NCBI RefSeq assembly: GCF_002218085.1 | Contig: NZ_BDUC01000001.1 | Span: 745,955-809,954, forward strand | Direction: 5' to 3' | Length of the DNA stretch: 64,000 bases | From: Tolypothrix sp. NIES-4075 | GTDB taxonomy: Bacteria > Cyanobacteriota > Cyanobacteriia > Cyanobacteriales > Nostocaceae | Shown here: positions 27,901 to 36,500 of the stretch, piece after piece | Layout of the letters: every line of letters starts with the position of its first letter | Position numbering within the stretch: the stretch's first letter is position 1 | Notes under the pieces: model-generated | The model's input: the letters and a program-made list of their open reading frames with translations, nothing else | The model's database searches: none | Told to the model about the DNA's origin: nothing | Translations under genes and position numbers: made by a program

Positions 27901-29837
27901 GCAGGTTGAGTGTAAGCGGTCTGGTTGAGAGGTGAGCTTTCCCCATCTTCGGGAGCCAGGACTGATAGCAGAGACTGCCCCAAGTACGGACGCAGAATTT
28001 CATCGCAGCGGTCGAGGGCAGCGCGGAAGACTGGCGCATTTTCGTAGAGTTGGCGTCCCATGCCCAGATATTGAGAGCCTTGACCAGTGAAGAGGAAGGC
28101 TACCTTAGGTAAACTGCTGCTTTGTCCCTGAAATACCTCTGCTGATTGTTGTCCAGATGAGAAGTCTGCTAGCTTTTCACGCACTTGTGCTTCGGAAGAG
28201 GCAACTACACTCAGCCGATGGGTAAAGTGAGAACGAGCTGTATTGGCAGTAAAGCAGATATCTTCTATGGGTAACGACGGATTGGCAGCCAGATAATTTT
28301 CATACCGAATTGCTAACTGCTTCAGCGCCTCTTGAGTCTTTGCCGATAATGTCAGCAGGTGCAGGGGGCGAGGGGAGGAGGGGGGAAGGGGGCGAGAAGG
28401 GGATACCGTGTCTTGGTGTCCCGGTGTCCCCGTTTCTTCGGCGAGGGGTGGTGACAACACAATATGGGCATTGGTACCACTCATACCAAAGGAACTGACT
28501 CCCGCCAACCGCCGTTTTTCTCCTGAAAACCAAGGCATTGGGGACTTTGGCACCACTATTGGCAGTTCATCCCAGTTGATGTAAGGACTGGGATGTTTGA
28601 AGTGCAGGTGGGGTGGAATCTCGTTATGTTGGAGGGAAAGCACCACCTTGATGACACCGGCTACTCCTGCTGCTGCTTCCAAGTGACCCATGTTAGTTTT
28701 CACTGAACCAATTACCAGAGGGTTCTCTTTTGATCGCCCTTCACCCAGCACAGCTCCTAAAGCTCTTACCTCAATCGGGTCTCCCAAAGACGTTGCCGTA
28801 CCGTGAGCCTCCACATAGTTTATTTCCCAAGGCTCTACCTTAGCGTTTTTGAGTGCTTGGCGAATCAGCACTTGTTGAGCCGAACCATTGGGAACCGTCA
28901 AACCACTACTCGGTCCATCGTGGTTAACCGCTGAACCCCGAATCACAGCTAAGATATTGTCTCGATCTGCCTCAGCATCCGAGAGACGCTTGAGAACTAA
29001 AACCCCGCAGCCCTCGCCCCGCGCAAAACCATTGGCAGCAGCATCGAAGGTGTAGCAGCGACCATCAGGGGAGAGCGCATGAGACCTGGATAGAAAAATA
29101 TTTGCTCCTGGTGAGAGCATCAGTTGTACCCCGCCAGTCAAAGCCATATCGCACTCTCCGGTGCGGAGGCTTTTACAGGCTAAATGGATAGCCACCAACG
29201 AAGAAGAGCAAGCGGTATCCATAGATACGCTTGGACCTTGTAGCCCTAAAATATAGGACAATCGACCGGACGCAAAGCAAAAGCCATTTCCCGTGCCGTC
29301 ATAAGCGCTAATGTCTGTATTACCAGAATTCAGTTGCAATTGTGCATAATCATTTTGACCAATACCCACAAAAACACCAGTTCGGCTACCAACTAAAGAC
29401 TTTGGTGCAATTCCAGCCCTTTCTAAAGCTTCCCAACTCACCTCTAAAAGTAACCGCTGCTGCGGATCTATGCTCGCCGCCTCTTTAGGGGAAATCCCAA
29501 AAAACAGGGGGTCGAATTGGTCTATTTGTTGCTGCAAAAATCCACCCATACGGGTGTACATTTTCCCTTGGGCATCGGGGTCTGGGTCATAGAAATCATT
29601 GATATTCCAGCGGTCATGGGGAACTTCTACCATCGCATCTACACCATCGCGCATCAGTCTCCAGAAAGCATCCGGATCGTCAGCACCGCCAGGGAAACGG
29701 CAGCCGATACCAATAATGGCGATCGGTTCTGTTTTTGAACGTTCAACCGCCTCAAGTTTGGTTCGCGCTTCTTTTAACGCCAGAAGAAGTCGTTGTGATT
29801 CAGACAGTTTTTCTATTCTCTCAGAAATGTTGCCCAT
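24897..29837 (-). CDS. Type I polyketide synthase module, KS-AT-KR-ACP
   Basis: The protein (1646 aa) adds one malonyl unit and reduces it to a beta-hydroxyl. An N-terminal helix of about 35 residues, probably a coiled-coil docking element, precedes the KS (about 38-465, DTACSSSL). The AT follows (GHSVGEY, HAFH), then a KR (TGGLGALG; Y-A-A-A-N) and an ACP (LGLDSL near 1570). The preceding protein ends in a helical acidic tail, a likely docking partner. The C-terminus W-I-E-G-E-L faces a TubC-type NRPS head. The start lies one base after the previous stop, with AAGGGG upstream. Two linkers carry repeat-derived inserts: a G-rich stretch (28362-28440) in the post-KS linker, and a palindrome (27215-27242) after the AT. 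No DH or ER is present. Confidence 0.95.
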   Translation of the reverse strand: MGNISERIEKLSESQRLLLALKEARTKLEAVERSKTEPIAIIGIGCRFPGGADDPDAFWRLMRDGVDAMVEVPHDRWNINDFYDPDPDAQGKMYTRMGGFLQQQIDQFDPLFFGISPKEAASIDPQQRLLLEVSWEALERAGIAPKSLVGSRTGVFVGIGQNDYAQLQLNSGNTDISAYDGTGNGFCFASGRLSYILGLQGPSVSMDTACSSSLVAIHLACKSLRTGECDMALTGGVQLMLSPGANIFLSRSHALSPDGRCYTFDAAANGFARGEGCGVLVLKRLSDAEADRDNILAVIRGSAVNHDGPSSGLTVPNGSAQQVLIRQALKNAKVEPWEINYVEAHGTATSLGDPIEVRALGAVLGEGRSKENPLVIGSVKTNMGHLEAAAGVAGVIKVVLSLQHNEIPPHLHFKHPSPYINWDELPIVVPKSPMPWFSGEKRRLAGVSSFGMSGTNAHIVLSPPLAEETGTPGHQDTVSPSRPLPPSSPRPLHLLTLSAKTQEALKQLAIRYENYLAANPSLPIEDICFTANTARSHFTHRLSVVASSEAQVREKLADFSSGQQSAEVFQGQSSSLPKVAFLFTGQGSQYLGMGRQLYENAPVFRAALDRCDEILRPYLGQSLLSVLAPEDGESSPLNQTAYTQPALFALEYALVQLWKSWGIHPDTVMGHSVGEYVAATVAGVLSLEDGLKLIANRSRLMQSLPAGGEMVAVFADEASIRAIIEIDNNKVAFAAFNGPRNTVISGEAQAVQAICADLEAAGITTKKLQTSHAFHSPLMEPILTQFREVAATVNYTAPQIPIISNVTGERLTSEEISPDYWCRHLRSPVEFAKSLKTLHASGYEVFVEIGPKPTLLGMGRNCLPDVETRLIAFLPSLRQGQSDWRVLLQSLSELYVRGANVDWSGFDRDYPRRRVVLPTYPFQRQRYWVEKAESQPQVELSSQQKIETSIVNLLHQGNIKQLAQQLEGAGNFSENDMKILPQLLEVLVKQHQLEVKSAAIKDWLYQVEWQPKPQRLQTALQETQVREPGSWVIFADEGGVGQALAKLLQQRGQNCILVYNGEAYQNLEPATWSINPTSPSDFKHLFKEVLGSGLPPLKGIVHLWSLEAMPPDALTIPTLESAQNLGCVSVLHLVQTLIQHNDLASSQLWLVTRGAVPVKSDVPLAVAQAPVWGLGKVIALEYPELWGGMIDLAPESTFDEATKLLAEIEDSQGEDHLAFRNGDRYVARLVPQQLPEFKQVAIVSEGTYLITGGLGALGLKFAQWMVEQGARQLVLTGRRAADNEAQSILKELEQKGAKVLVQKADVSNQEDMVKVLETVQASMPPLRGIVHAAGVPGYEVIKDIELNSFEAVLRPKVVGTWILHQLTQEMKLDFFVSFSSIASVWGSKGQAHYAAANHFLDVLAHHRQGLGLPALTVNWGPWAGGGMAVEEFQMWMSRIGVEGLQPEYGVAALGYLLGAGCVQTIVANVDWSLFKEVYEARGKRSLLELLEGQPQKPQQQSSVQRSDILPRLLQAESGDRLDLLVVYLQSAVIKVLGFDESLILNTHQGLLELGLDSLMAVQLKNAIATDLDLNVPIEKFIDGSSIVQLAELLLEELAIVSTMPSVSPFSPLENDLELIKLPIEVSSTSAFASATSSQDSWIEGEL
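27215..27242. repeat. Palindromic dispersed repeat inside a PKS gene
   Basis: The arms are 14 bases each (GTAGAAACGCGATT and AATCGCGTCTCTAC) with a single mismatch and no loop. It resembles a hairpin repeat I associate with Nostocales genomes. It is read in frame as V-E-T-R-L-I-A-F in the post-AT linker. The paralogous gene has V-E-T-S-Y-F-A-F at the same place (about 34164-34191), with the palindrome core decayed. Confidence 0.75.
28362..28440. repeat. G-rich and short-period repeat in the post-KS linker
   Basis: This is a purine-rich run of G-tracts followed by a GTGTCCC-type short repeat, read in frame as a Pro/Ser/Thr-rich insert between KS and AT of the PKS at 24897-29837. The related PKS at 33510-36629 has no such insert. 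It looks like a tandem-repeat expansion tolerated in a flexible linker. Confidence 0.6.
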
Positions 29838-29838
29838 T

Positions 29839-32800
29839 TCAGTTTCCCCTTACCAAATTTTCTAGTTTTGCGAGTTCCTCGGCAATTGATGCTTCTATTC
29901 CATCATCGGAAATCTCTTCTACCTGTGATAAAGCCAAGGCTTGCTCGTCTTCACCTTTAGGTAACTCCGTGTCACTTGCCGCAGGTAACTCCCAACCCAT
30001 AACCTTCTTAGCCAGATATCCGGCAACATCTTTAATCGTCGGAAATTCAAAGGTTAAAGTCACTGGAAGAGAAACGCCAAAACTAGCTTCCAAACGGTTC
30101 TTTAGCTCGACTGCCATCAGAGAGTCCATGCCCATGTCAAAAAAACCTTGTTGCGAATCTGGCAATTTGGATGGCTCAAGCTTCAGTACTTTGGCGACTT
30201 CACCTTGAATGTAAGCAGTTAAGACAGAGAAGCGATCGCGAAGCGTCTCCGCAGGAGATTCGCTTCCTGAGTGCTGTTTTAACTTTTGTAAAATCTCACT
30301 CTCAATCGCGTTTAAATGTTGAGATTGCAGCGCGGCTCCTTCTTGTGATAATACTTGCCTGCTCAACTTAGAGAGAAAAGGAGATTTAGCAGCGAAGCGA
30401 TCCATTTGCAGAAGCTGTGACCAGTTTATTGGAATTGCCCAAACACTAGCTGAGTTTTGGCATAAAGCACGACTCATTGCTTGCAGTCCCTGTTCGGGCG
30501 TAATACTTCCAATTCCAAAGCGTGCTAGTCGCTCGTCGTTACGAACCCGTGCAGCCATACCGACTTCCGCCCAAGGTCCCCATTCAATGCTGACTGCTGG
30601 CAACCCTTGGGCTGTACGATAATCAGCAAGACCATCCAAAAAGGCATTGGCAGCACTGTAATCTCCTACTCCGCGACTCAGTAAGCCCAGTTGGTGCGTT
30701 GCCGAAGAGAAAAGTATGAAAAAGTCTAAATCGACTTTTTCAAAAAGGCGGTGCAGAAGCCATCCTCCCATCACTTTTGGACGCAACACCTGATTCATTC
30801 TGGTAGCATCCAGTTCTAGCAATAATTTTCCTCCCGGTATACCTGCCATGTGTACCACACCTCGAACTGGTGGACAACCTCGCTCTTTCAGTGTTTGTAG
30901 CATCTCGGTCATCTGAGTCTCATCTGCTACATCAACTGAGGCAAGATACACACTGGCTCCTTGGGCTTCCAAGTTCAGAATAGCAGCGATTTGGTTTTTA
31001 GAGCTAACTTCTTCTACCTCGCTCCAAGTTGACCGTGGAGGCAGCGGAGTGCGTCCCAATAAAATGAGATGCCTCGCCCCTTGCTCTACCATCCATTGAG
31101 CGACTTGAAGCCCTATGCCCCCTAACCCTCCAGTGAGTAAATAACTGCAATCCTTGCGCCAGCTGAAGGTCAGCGCATTTTCTACCGATTCGCGTTGTAC
31201 TAGACGGGCAACATAAGGCTGTCCTTGACGGAAAACAATTTGATCTTCTACGTCCTGACCGCAGATGACGTTTAGCAATTGAGACGCGGCTTCATCTTTT
31301 GTCGCCTGAGGATCTAAGTCTACCATTCCTCCCCAGATATCTGAATGCTCTGTAGCACACGTTTTACCTAAACCCCAAAGTGGAGTCTGGGCAACCGCTG
31401 GAAGTGAAGATATACCTATTGACTGAGCGCCTGTAGTAACAAGCCATAAACGAGGAAGCACGGATTGTTTCACATTGCTTAGTGCTTGAACTAGGCTCAA
31501 TACACTACTGACTCCCAAGACTTGACTCGTTTCCAAAGATGCAGATGTCATCTGGTGAGAAAAAGTTTCATTGAGACTCCACAAATGGATCGCACCTTTG
31601 CACTGCGGTTGATTCGGTCCGAGTACATTTTCAATTAATTGATGCATCTGTTCTGGACAACTTGGGTCGATCCAAAATTGTCCCTGTTCGGAAACCTGAT
31701 AAACTTCACTTGGGGAAATTATAAAACACGTTTCTCCTCGTGCTGCCAGAAGTGCTGCGAGTTTCTGTCCAACACCACTGCTGTCTGCAAATATTAACCA
31801 ACTACCTTGCTGTTCTGGTTGCGGGTTGTTGATTTCTAGTAGTGATGTTGCCTCCCATTGCAATTCATAGAACCAATCGTTAAGGTTTTCTTGACTGGTT
31901 TGTCTAGCAGTTTCAGTTCGCCGCAGCCGTAAACCAGAGGCTTTGACCAGCATCTTTCCTTGGCGATCGCGGATGTACACGTCTCCCTTTAACTCGTCCG
32001 CACTATCGCTCGCCGATTCGCGCAGAACAGCGTGGCTCCAAACTTGCTTGTCAATTGAACCGTAAACTTCCAAACTGCCAAGACCCGCAGGTATGTAAAG
32101 CGTACCGCCATTATTTGAGAGACTGTAAGTTGGTAGTGCAGCTACTAACACTTGGAAACAAGCATCCAAGAATGCTGGGTGGATTTTGTAAGCATCTGCT
32201 GATGGTTTGAGTTCTTCAAGTAGCTGCACTAGCCCTAAGGCTTCCCCATCACGTCGCCAAATGTGTTCTATACCCTGAAAACTCGCTTCCAACTGCACGC
32301 TGTATTGGCGCAACTTGTGATAAAATTCCGAACCAAGAATTTCCTCTTGGCATCGAGCTTGGATTTGTTCTGGTAGTTCTAAACTTGAATTAGCACCATT
32401 ATTTGAAGTTCCCGAAAAACTTAATGCAGTTAAGGTTTCGGCTACAGTTGAACGATTATTTAGCGGCGATCGCTTTTGATCGACATTGTAACGCTCTTTA
32501 AGTTGATTTAAATAAGGTAGATGCTTTAAAATTAAATCTGCGCTTGGTCCAAAGTCGAGCAGACAGGCTGCTTCATCGACACCTATACTATCTAATTGCT
32601 CTAGCAAATTAACACAGGTTTCTGGTGTTCCGATGAGTCCTCTAGAAGAAGCAAATCTTTCAAATAAGAAATTAACAAAATCATCCAGGTCTTTTGGAGA
32701 CATGGCAGCGATATTTATGCTGTGACCTCTACTGCTGCCAAGATTCTTAAGCAGACCGATGTTTGACTTGAGATATTCGCAGTAGGGTGCGCGAACCAGC

Positions 32801-33525
32801 TCGCGGACAACATTCATGTCCTCTCCAACAAAGGTATGCAACATCACCGTTACTACACCTGTTTTTGGATCGTGTCCGTGCTTCGCGCGTGCCTGACGAT
32901 AAAGGGCAATTTTTTCGGCTAACTGCTCAATGGTCTGATCTAGTAGATGAGTCAAAAGATTCGCACCAATCTCCCCAGCTTTAATAAAAGTTTGGGGGCT
33001 TCCGGCAGCTGTGAGCCAAATAGGTAATTCTTTTTGGATTGGCGTTGGGTAGATCCGCAGATCAATCTGATTACCAATGCCATTTGTTGCTGAGATGGAT
33101 TTTCCCTGCCAAAGTTTTTGTACTATCTCGATGCCAGAAAACATTTCTTTATGGCGATCTTGATATCTTTCTGGAAAAAAAGCAAAGTCATCAGGGTTCC
33201 AGCCTGGAGCAAAGGAAATTCCTACCCTACCTCCGGACAAATTATCGACAACAGCCCACTCTTCCGCAATCCGAATGGGATTGTGTATTGGCACTACCAC
33301 ACTGCCAGCCTGCAAGCGGAGGTGCTTAGTTTCCCTTGCTAGTGCTGCGTGCAGCACTGCTGGATTTGGGTAAAGACATCCAAACTTTGTAAAATGCCGT
33401 TCTGGTACCCACAAACTAGAAAAGCCGTGTTGGTCTGCAAATTTAGCACTGTCAATAACCAGATGATATTTATCTCCGATTAAAGCTTCTTCACTGCTGG
33501 CAAAAAACATTAAGCCGAACTGCAT
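29839..33525 (-). CDS. Luciferase-like monooxygenase - C-terminal DH half - KR - ACP
   Basis: This 1228-aa protein completes the first PKS module. Residues 1-350 are a flavin-dependent luciferase-like monooxygenase, closely related to the one inside the A domain at 14029-24900. Residues about 385-545 are the second hot-dog half of a PKS dehydratase, with the catalytic Asp in HPAFLDACFQ (near 453); the first half with the catalytic His is at the end of the upstream gene. A KR follows (TGGLGGIG near 797; Y-S-A-A-N), then an ACP (GMDSL near 1133), and the C-terminus is an acidic helical docking tail. The ATG overlaps the upstream gene by 16 bases and has AGGAG eight bases before it. A -1 slip on the A6 run just before the ATG would fuse both genes seamlessly. 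Residues near 1097-1104 come from a palindromic repeat. Domains are clear; whether two chains or one fused chain is made is open. Confidence 0.93.
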   Translation of the reverse strand: MQFGLMFFASSEEALIGDKYHLVIDSAKFADQHGFSSLWVPERHFTKFGCLYPNPAVLHAALARETKHLRLQAGSVVVPIHNPIRIAEEWAVVDNLSGGRVGISFAPGWNPDDFAFFPERYQDRHKEMFSGIEIVQKLWQGKSISATNGIGNQIDLRIYPTPIQKELPIWLTAAGSPQTFIKAGEIGANLLTHLLDQTIEQLAEKIALYRQARAKHGHDPKTGVVTVMLHTFVGEDMNVVRELVRAPYCEYLKSNIGLLKNLGSSRGHSINIAAMSPKDLDDFVNFLFERFASSRGLIGTPETCVNLLEQLDSIGVDEAACLLDFGPSADLILKHLPYLNQLKERYNVDQKRSPLNNRSTVAETLTALSFSGTSNNGANSSLELPEQIQARCQEEILGSEFYHKLRQYSVQLEASFQGIEHIWRRDGEALGLVQLLEELKPSADAYKIHPAFLDACFQVLVAALPTYSLSNNGGTLYIPAGLGSLEVYGSIDKQVWSHAVLRESASDSADELKGDVYIRDRQGKMLVKASGLRLRRTETARQTSQENLNDWFYELQWEATSLLEINNPQPEQQGSWLIFADSSGVGQKLAALLAARGETCFIISPSEVYQVSEQGQFWIDPSCPEQMHQLIENVLGPNQPQCKGAIHLWSLNETFSHQMTSASLETSQVLGVSSVLSLVQALSNVKQSVLPRLWLVTTGAQSIGISSLPAVAQTPLWGLGKTCATEHSDIWGGMVDLDPQATKDEAASQLLNVICGQDVEDQIVFRQGQPYVARLVQRESVENALTFSWRKDCSYLLTGGLGGIGLQVAQWMVEQGARHLILLGRTPLPPRSTWSEVEEVSSKNQIAAILNLEAQGASVYLASVDVADETQMTEMLQTLKERGCPPVRGVVHMAGIPGGKLLLELDATRMNQVLRPKVMGGWLLHRLFEKVDLDFFILFSSATHQLGLLSRGVGDYSAANAFLDGLADYRTAQGLPAVSIEWGPWAEVGMAARVRNDERLARFGIGSITPEQGLQAMSRALCQNSASVWAIPINWSQLLQMDRFAAKSPFLSKLSRQVLSQEGAALQSQHLNAIESEILQKLKQHSGSESPAETLRDRFSVLTAYIQGEVAKVLKLEPSKLPDSQQGFFDMGMDSLMAVELKNRLEASFGVSLPVTLTFEFPTIKDVAGYLAKKVMGWELPAASDTELPKGEDEQALALSQVEEISDDGIEASIAEELAKLENLVRGN
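30238..30266. repeat. Palindromic repeat in the KR-ACP linker
   Basis: An imperfect palindrome (GCGAAGCGTCTCC, short GCA loop, GGAGATTCGCTTC), next to a HIP1 octamer, is translated in frame as part of the KR-ACP linker. The equivalent linker in the PKS at 24897-29837 is about eight residues shorter, so this looks like a repeat insertion. Confidence 0.65.
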
Positions 33526-36500
33526 AATTTTTTCTCCTGTTCGTTACTGTGAGCAATTTTTGCAGTTGCGTGCAGTGTCCACTTTTTAGAAGATGGGTCT
33601 GCATCTGTTGGGCGGCTGTAAACTTGAAAAGATGTTAAGCCATCCACATCACTAGCAAGGATAATCTGAACGGTTTGAGTGCCATTCTCAGGAATGAACA
33701 GTACATTGTGCAGTTCCAAATCCCTGACTTGGTGAAATCCCCCAAAAACTTCTTCGCTTGCAACCAAAGCCATTTCTAAGTAAACTGCGACAGGTACAAC
33801 TGCGGCTCCAAGGAGTCGATGCTGCGTTAGATAAGGGAGGCGGCGCTTATCAAGCTCAATTTCCCAAAAGTAATGGTTGGGAAGATGCGCTAAATTTTTT
33901 AATTGAGAACCTAAAAGCGGATGTCCCTTGGTATCGTTTGAGTTCTGCCAAGCTTCCAGAGGCTGCGAGTTTTTCGATGGTAGTTTTGTCTCAATCCAAT
34001 AGCGCGATCGCTCCCACGGATAAGTCGGTAGATTTACTCTTCGTCCTTGATTTTCTTGGTAAAAACCAGACCAGTCTACCTCTACTCCATGTACGTACAA
34101 TTCGCCCAAACTTTCGAGCATTTGCTGACAATCTGACTGTCCTTGGCGCAAGCTGGGTAGAAACGCGAAATACGAAGTCTCTACATCGGGCAAGCAGTTG
34201 CGACCCATCCCCAACAGCGTTGGTTTTGGTCCAATCTCCACAAACACCTCATAACCAGAGGTATGAAGTGTCTTTATACTTTCAGCAAATTCTACGGGAG
34301 AACGTAAATGGCGACACCAGTAGTCAGGGGTGATCGCTTCTGATGTCAGTTGCTCACCCGTGAGGTTGGAGACGATCGCCATTTGGGGAGCTGCGTAGGT
34401 AACATTGTCCGCCACCTCACGGAATTGAGCCAGTATCGGCTCCATCAGTGGTGAGTGGAAGGCGTGGGAAGTTTGTAGCTTTTTAGTTTTAATTCCTGCT
34501 GCTTCTAATTGGGTACAGATTGCCTGCACGAATTGCGCCTCTCCAGAAATTACGGTGTTCTGCAACCCATTATAAGCGGCAAATGATACTTTGTTATTAT
34601 CAATTTCATGAAGTTTCCGTATAAATGCGGGTGAGGCAAACACTGCTACCATCTCACCACCAGTCGGCAAACTCTGCATCAAGCGGGCACGTTCGCTGAT
34701 GAGTTTTAGTCCATCCTCCAAGGTGAAGACTCCCGCTACAGTTGCAGCGACGTATTCCCCTACACTATGACCCATCACCGCTGATGGGTGAATGCCCCAA
34801 GATTTCCACAACTGCACCAAAGCATATTCTAGGGCGAATAAAGCAGGTTGGGTGTAAGCGGTCTGGTCTAGCGGTGAAGCCTCGCCCGGTTTGGGATAGA
34901 GGACTTGCAGCAGTGACTGCCCCAAGTAGGGACGCAGAATTTCATCGCAGCGGTCGATGGCTTGCCGGAAGATGGGCGCATTTTCGTAGAGTTGGCGTCC
35001 CATGCCTAAATACTGAGAGCCTTGACCAGTAAACAAAAACGCTATTTTCTGGCGCTTGCTGTTGTTTACCTGACCGCTTACTAGTTTGGCAGTCTCTTTC
35101 TTAGCTGCGAAGGCTTCTAGCTGTTCTCGTAACTGCACGGTAGATTCAGCAACTACGGCAAGGCGGTGGTTAAAATGCGATCGCCCCGTATTAGCAGTAA
35201 AACAAACATCGAAAAGCGATACTTCAGGATGAGACGCTAAGAAATCTACATAACTTTGTGCTAGTTCCGAAAGTGCCTTCTCGCTTTTTGCTGAAAGCGT
35301 CAAAAGATGCATCTTGGGTTGGATATCATTAGCACCTGTGGTGGTAGGTGGTGCTTCTTCCAGGATGACATGACAATTTGTGCCACCGAAGCCAAATGAG
35401 CTTACCCCAGCCAAGCGGCGTTCTGTGAGCGCAACCCAAGGCTGGCGTTCAGTAGGGATAGAAAAAGTTGTTCCTTTTAAAGAAATATAAGGATTTAGCT
35501 GCTCCAGATGCAGATTCGGTGGTATCTCCGCGTGTTGCAGTGAAAGTACGACCTTGATCAGTCCAGCAATTCCAGCAGCACCCTCTAAATGACCAATATT
35601 AGTTTTAACCGAGCCAATCCAACAGGGCTGGTCTGGCTCCCGACCCTGCATTAGCACGGCTTTTAGGGATTTAACTTCGATTGGGTCTCCCAAAGAGGTG
35701 GCAGTGCCGTGAGCTTCAACATAGCTAATCTGTGTTGATGCCACGCCTGCATTTTCTAAGGCTTCACGGATAACCGCCTGTTGGGAAGGTCCATTGGGTG
35801 CAGTCAGTCCATTGCTCAGACCATCTTGGTTAACTGCTGAACCTTTGATGATTGCTTGAATATTGTCTTTATCCCGAAGTGCATCTTTTAGGCGCTTAAG
35901 AACTACTATGCCGCAGCCCTCCCCCCTTACGTAACCGTTAGCACTTGCATCAAAGGTTTTACACCGACCATCAGCTGACATCATGTGTGCTTGAGAGAAA
36001 GTTATGCTCGGCTCAGGGGACAAAATCAAGTTTACCCCTCCAACTAAGCACAGATTGGACTCGCCGTTGTGCAAACTTTGACACGCGAAGTGGACTGCAA
36101 CCAAGGAGGAAGAGCAAGCAGTATCTATTGCCACACTCGGTCCTCGTAAATCCAGCACATAGGATAGGCGGTTAGCGGCAATGGAGAAAGCAGTACCTGT
36201 ACCGCTGTGTGCATTTATGCGGGAGGAGTCCTGGTAGATAAGTCTGTGATAGTCAGCATTACATATGCCGATAAAAACTCCAGTCTTGCTGCCTGCTAGC
36301 TTTTGCGGTACAATTGCGGCGTTTTCTAAAGCTTCCCAAGCGACCTCCAACAATAATCTTTGCTGGGGGTCCATCGGTTCTGCCTCGCGAGGGGAAATGC
36401 CGAAGAAGCTTGGTTCAAATTGATCTACCTGCTCTAAAAAGCCACCACAACGGGTATTCATTTTTTCTGGAGTAGCTGGCTTTGGGTCATACAAGGCGTC

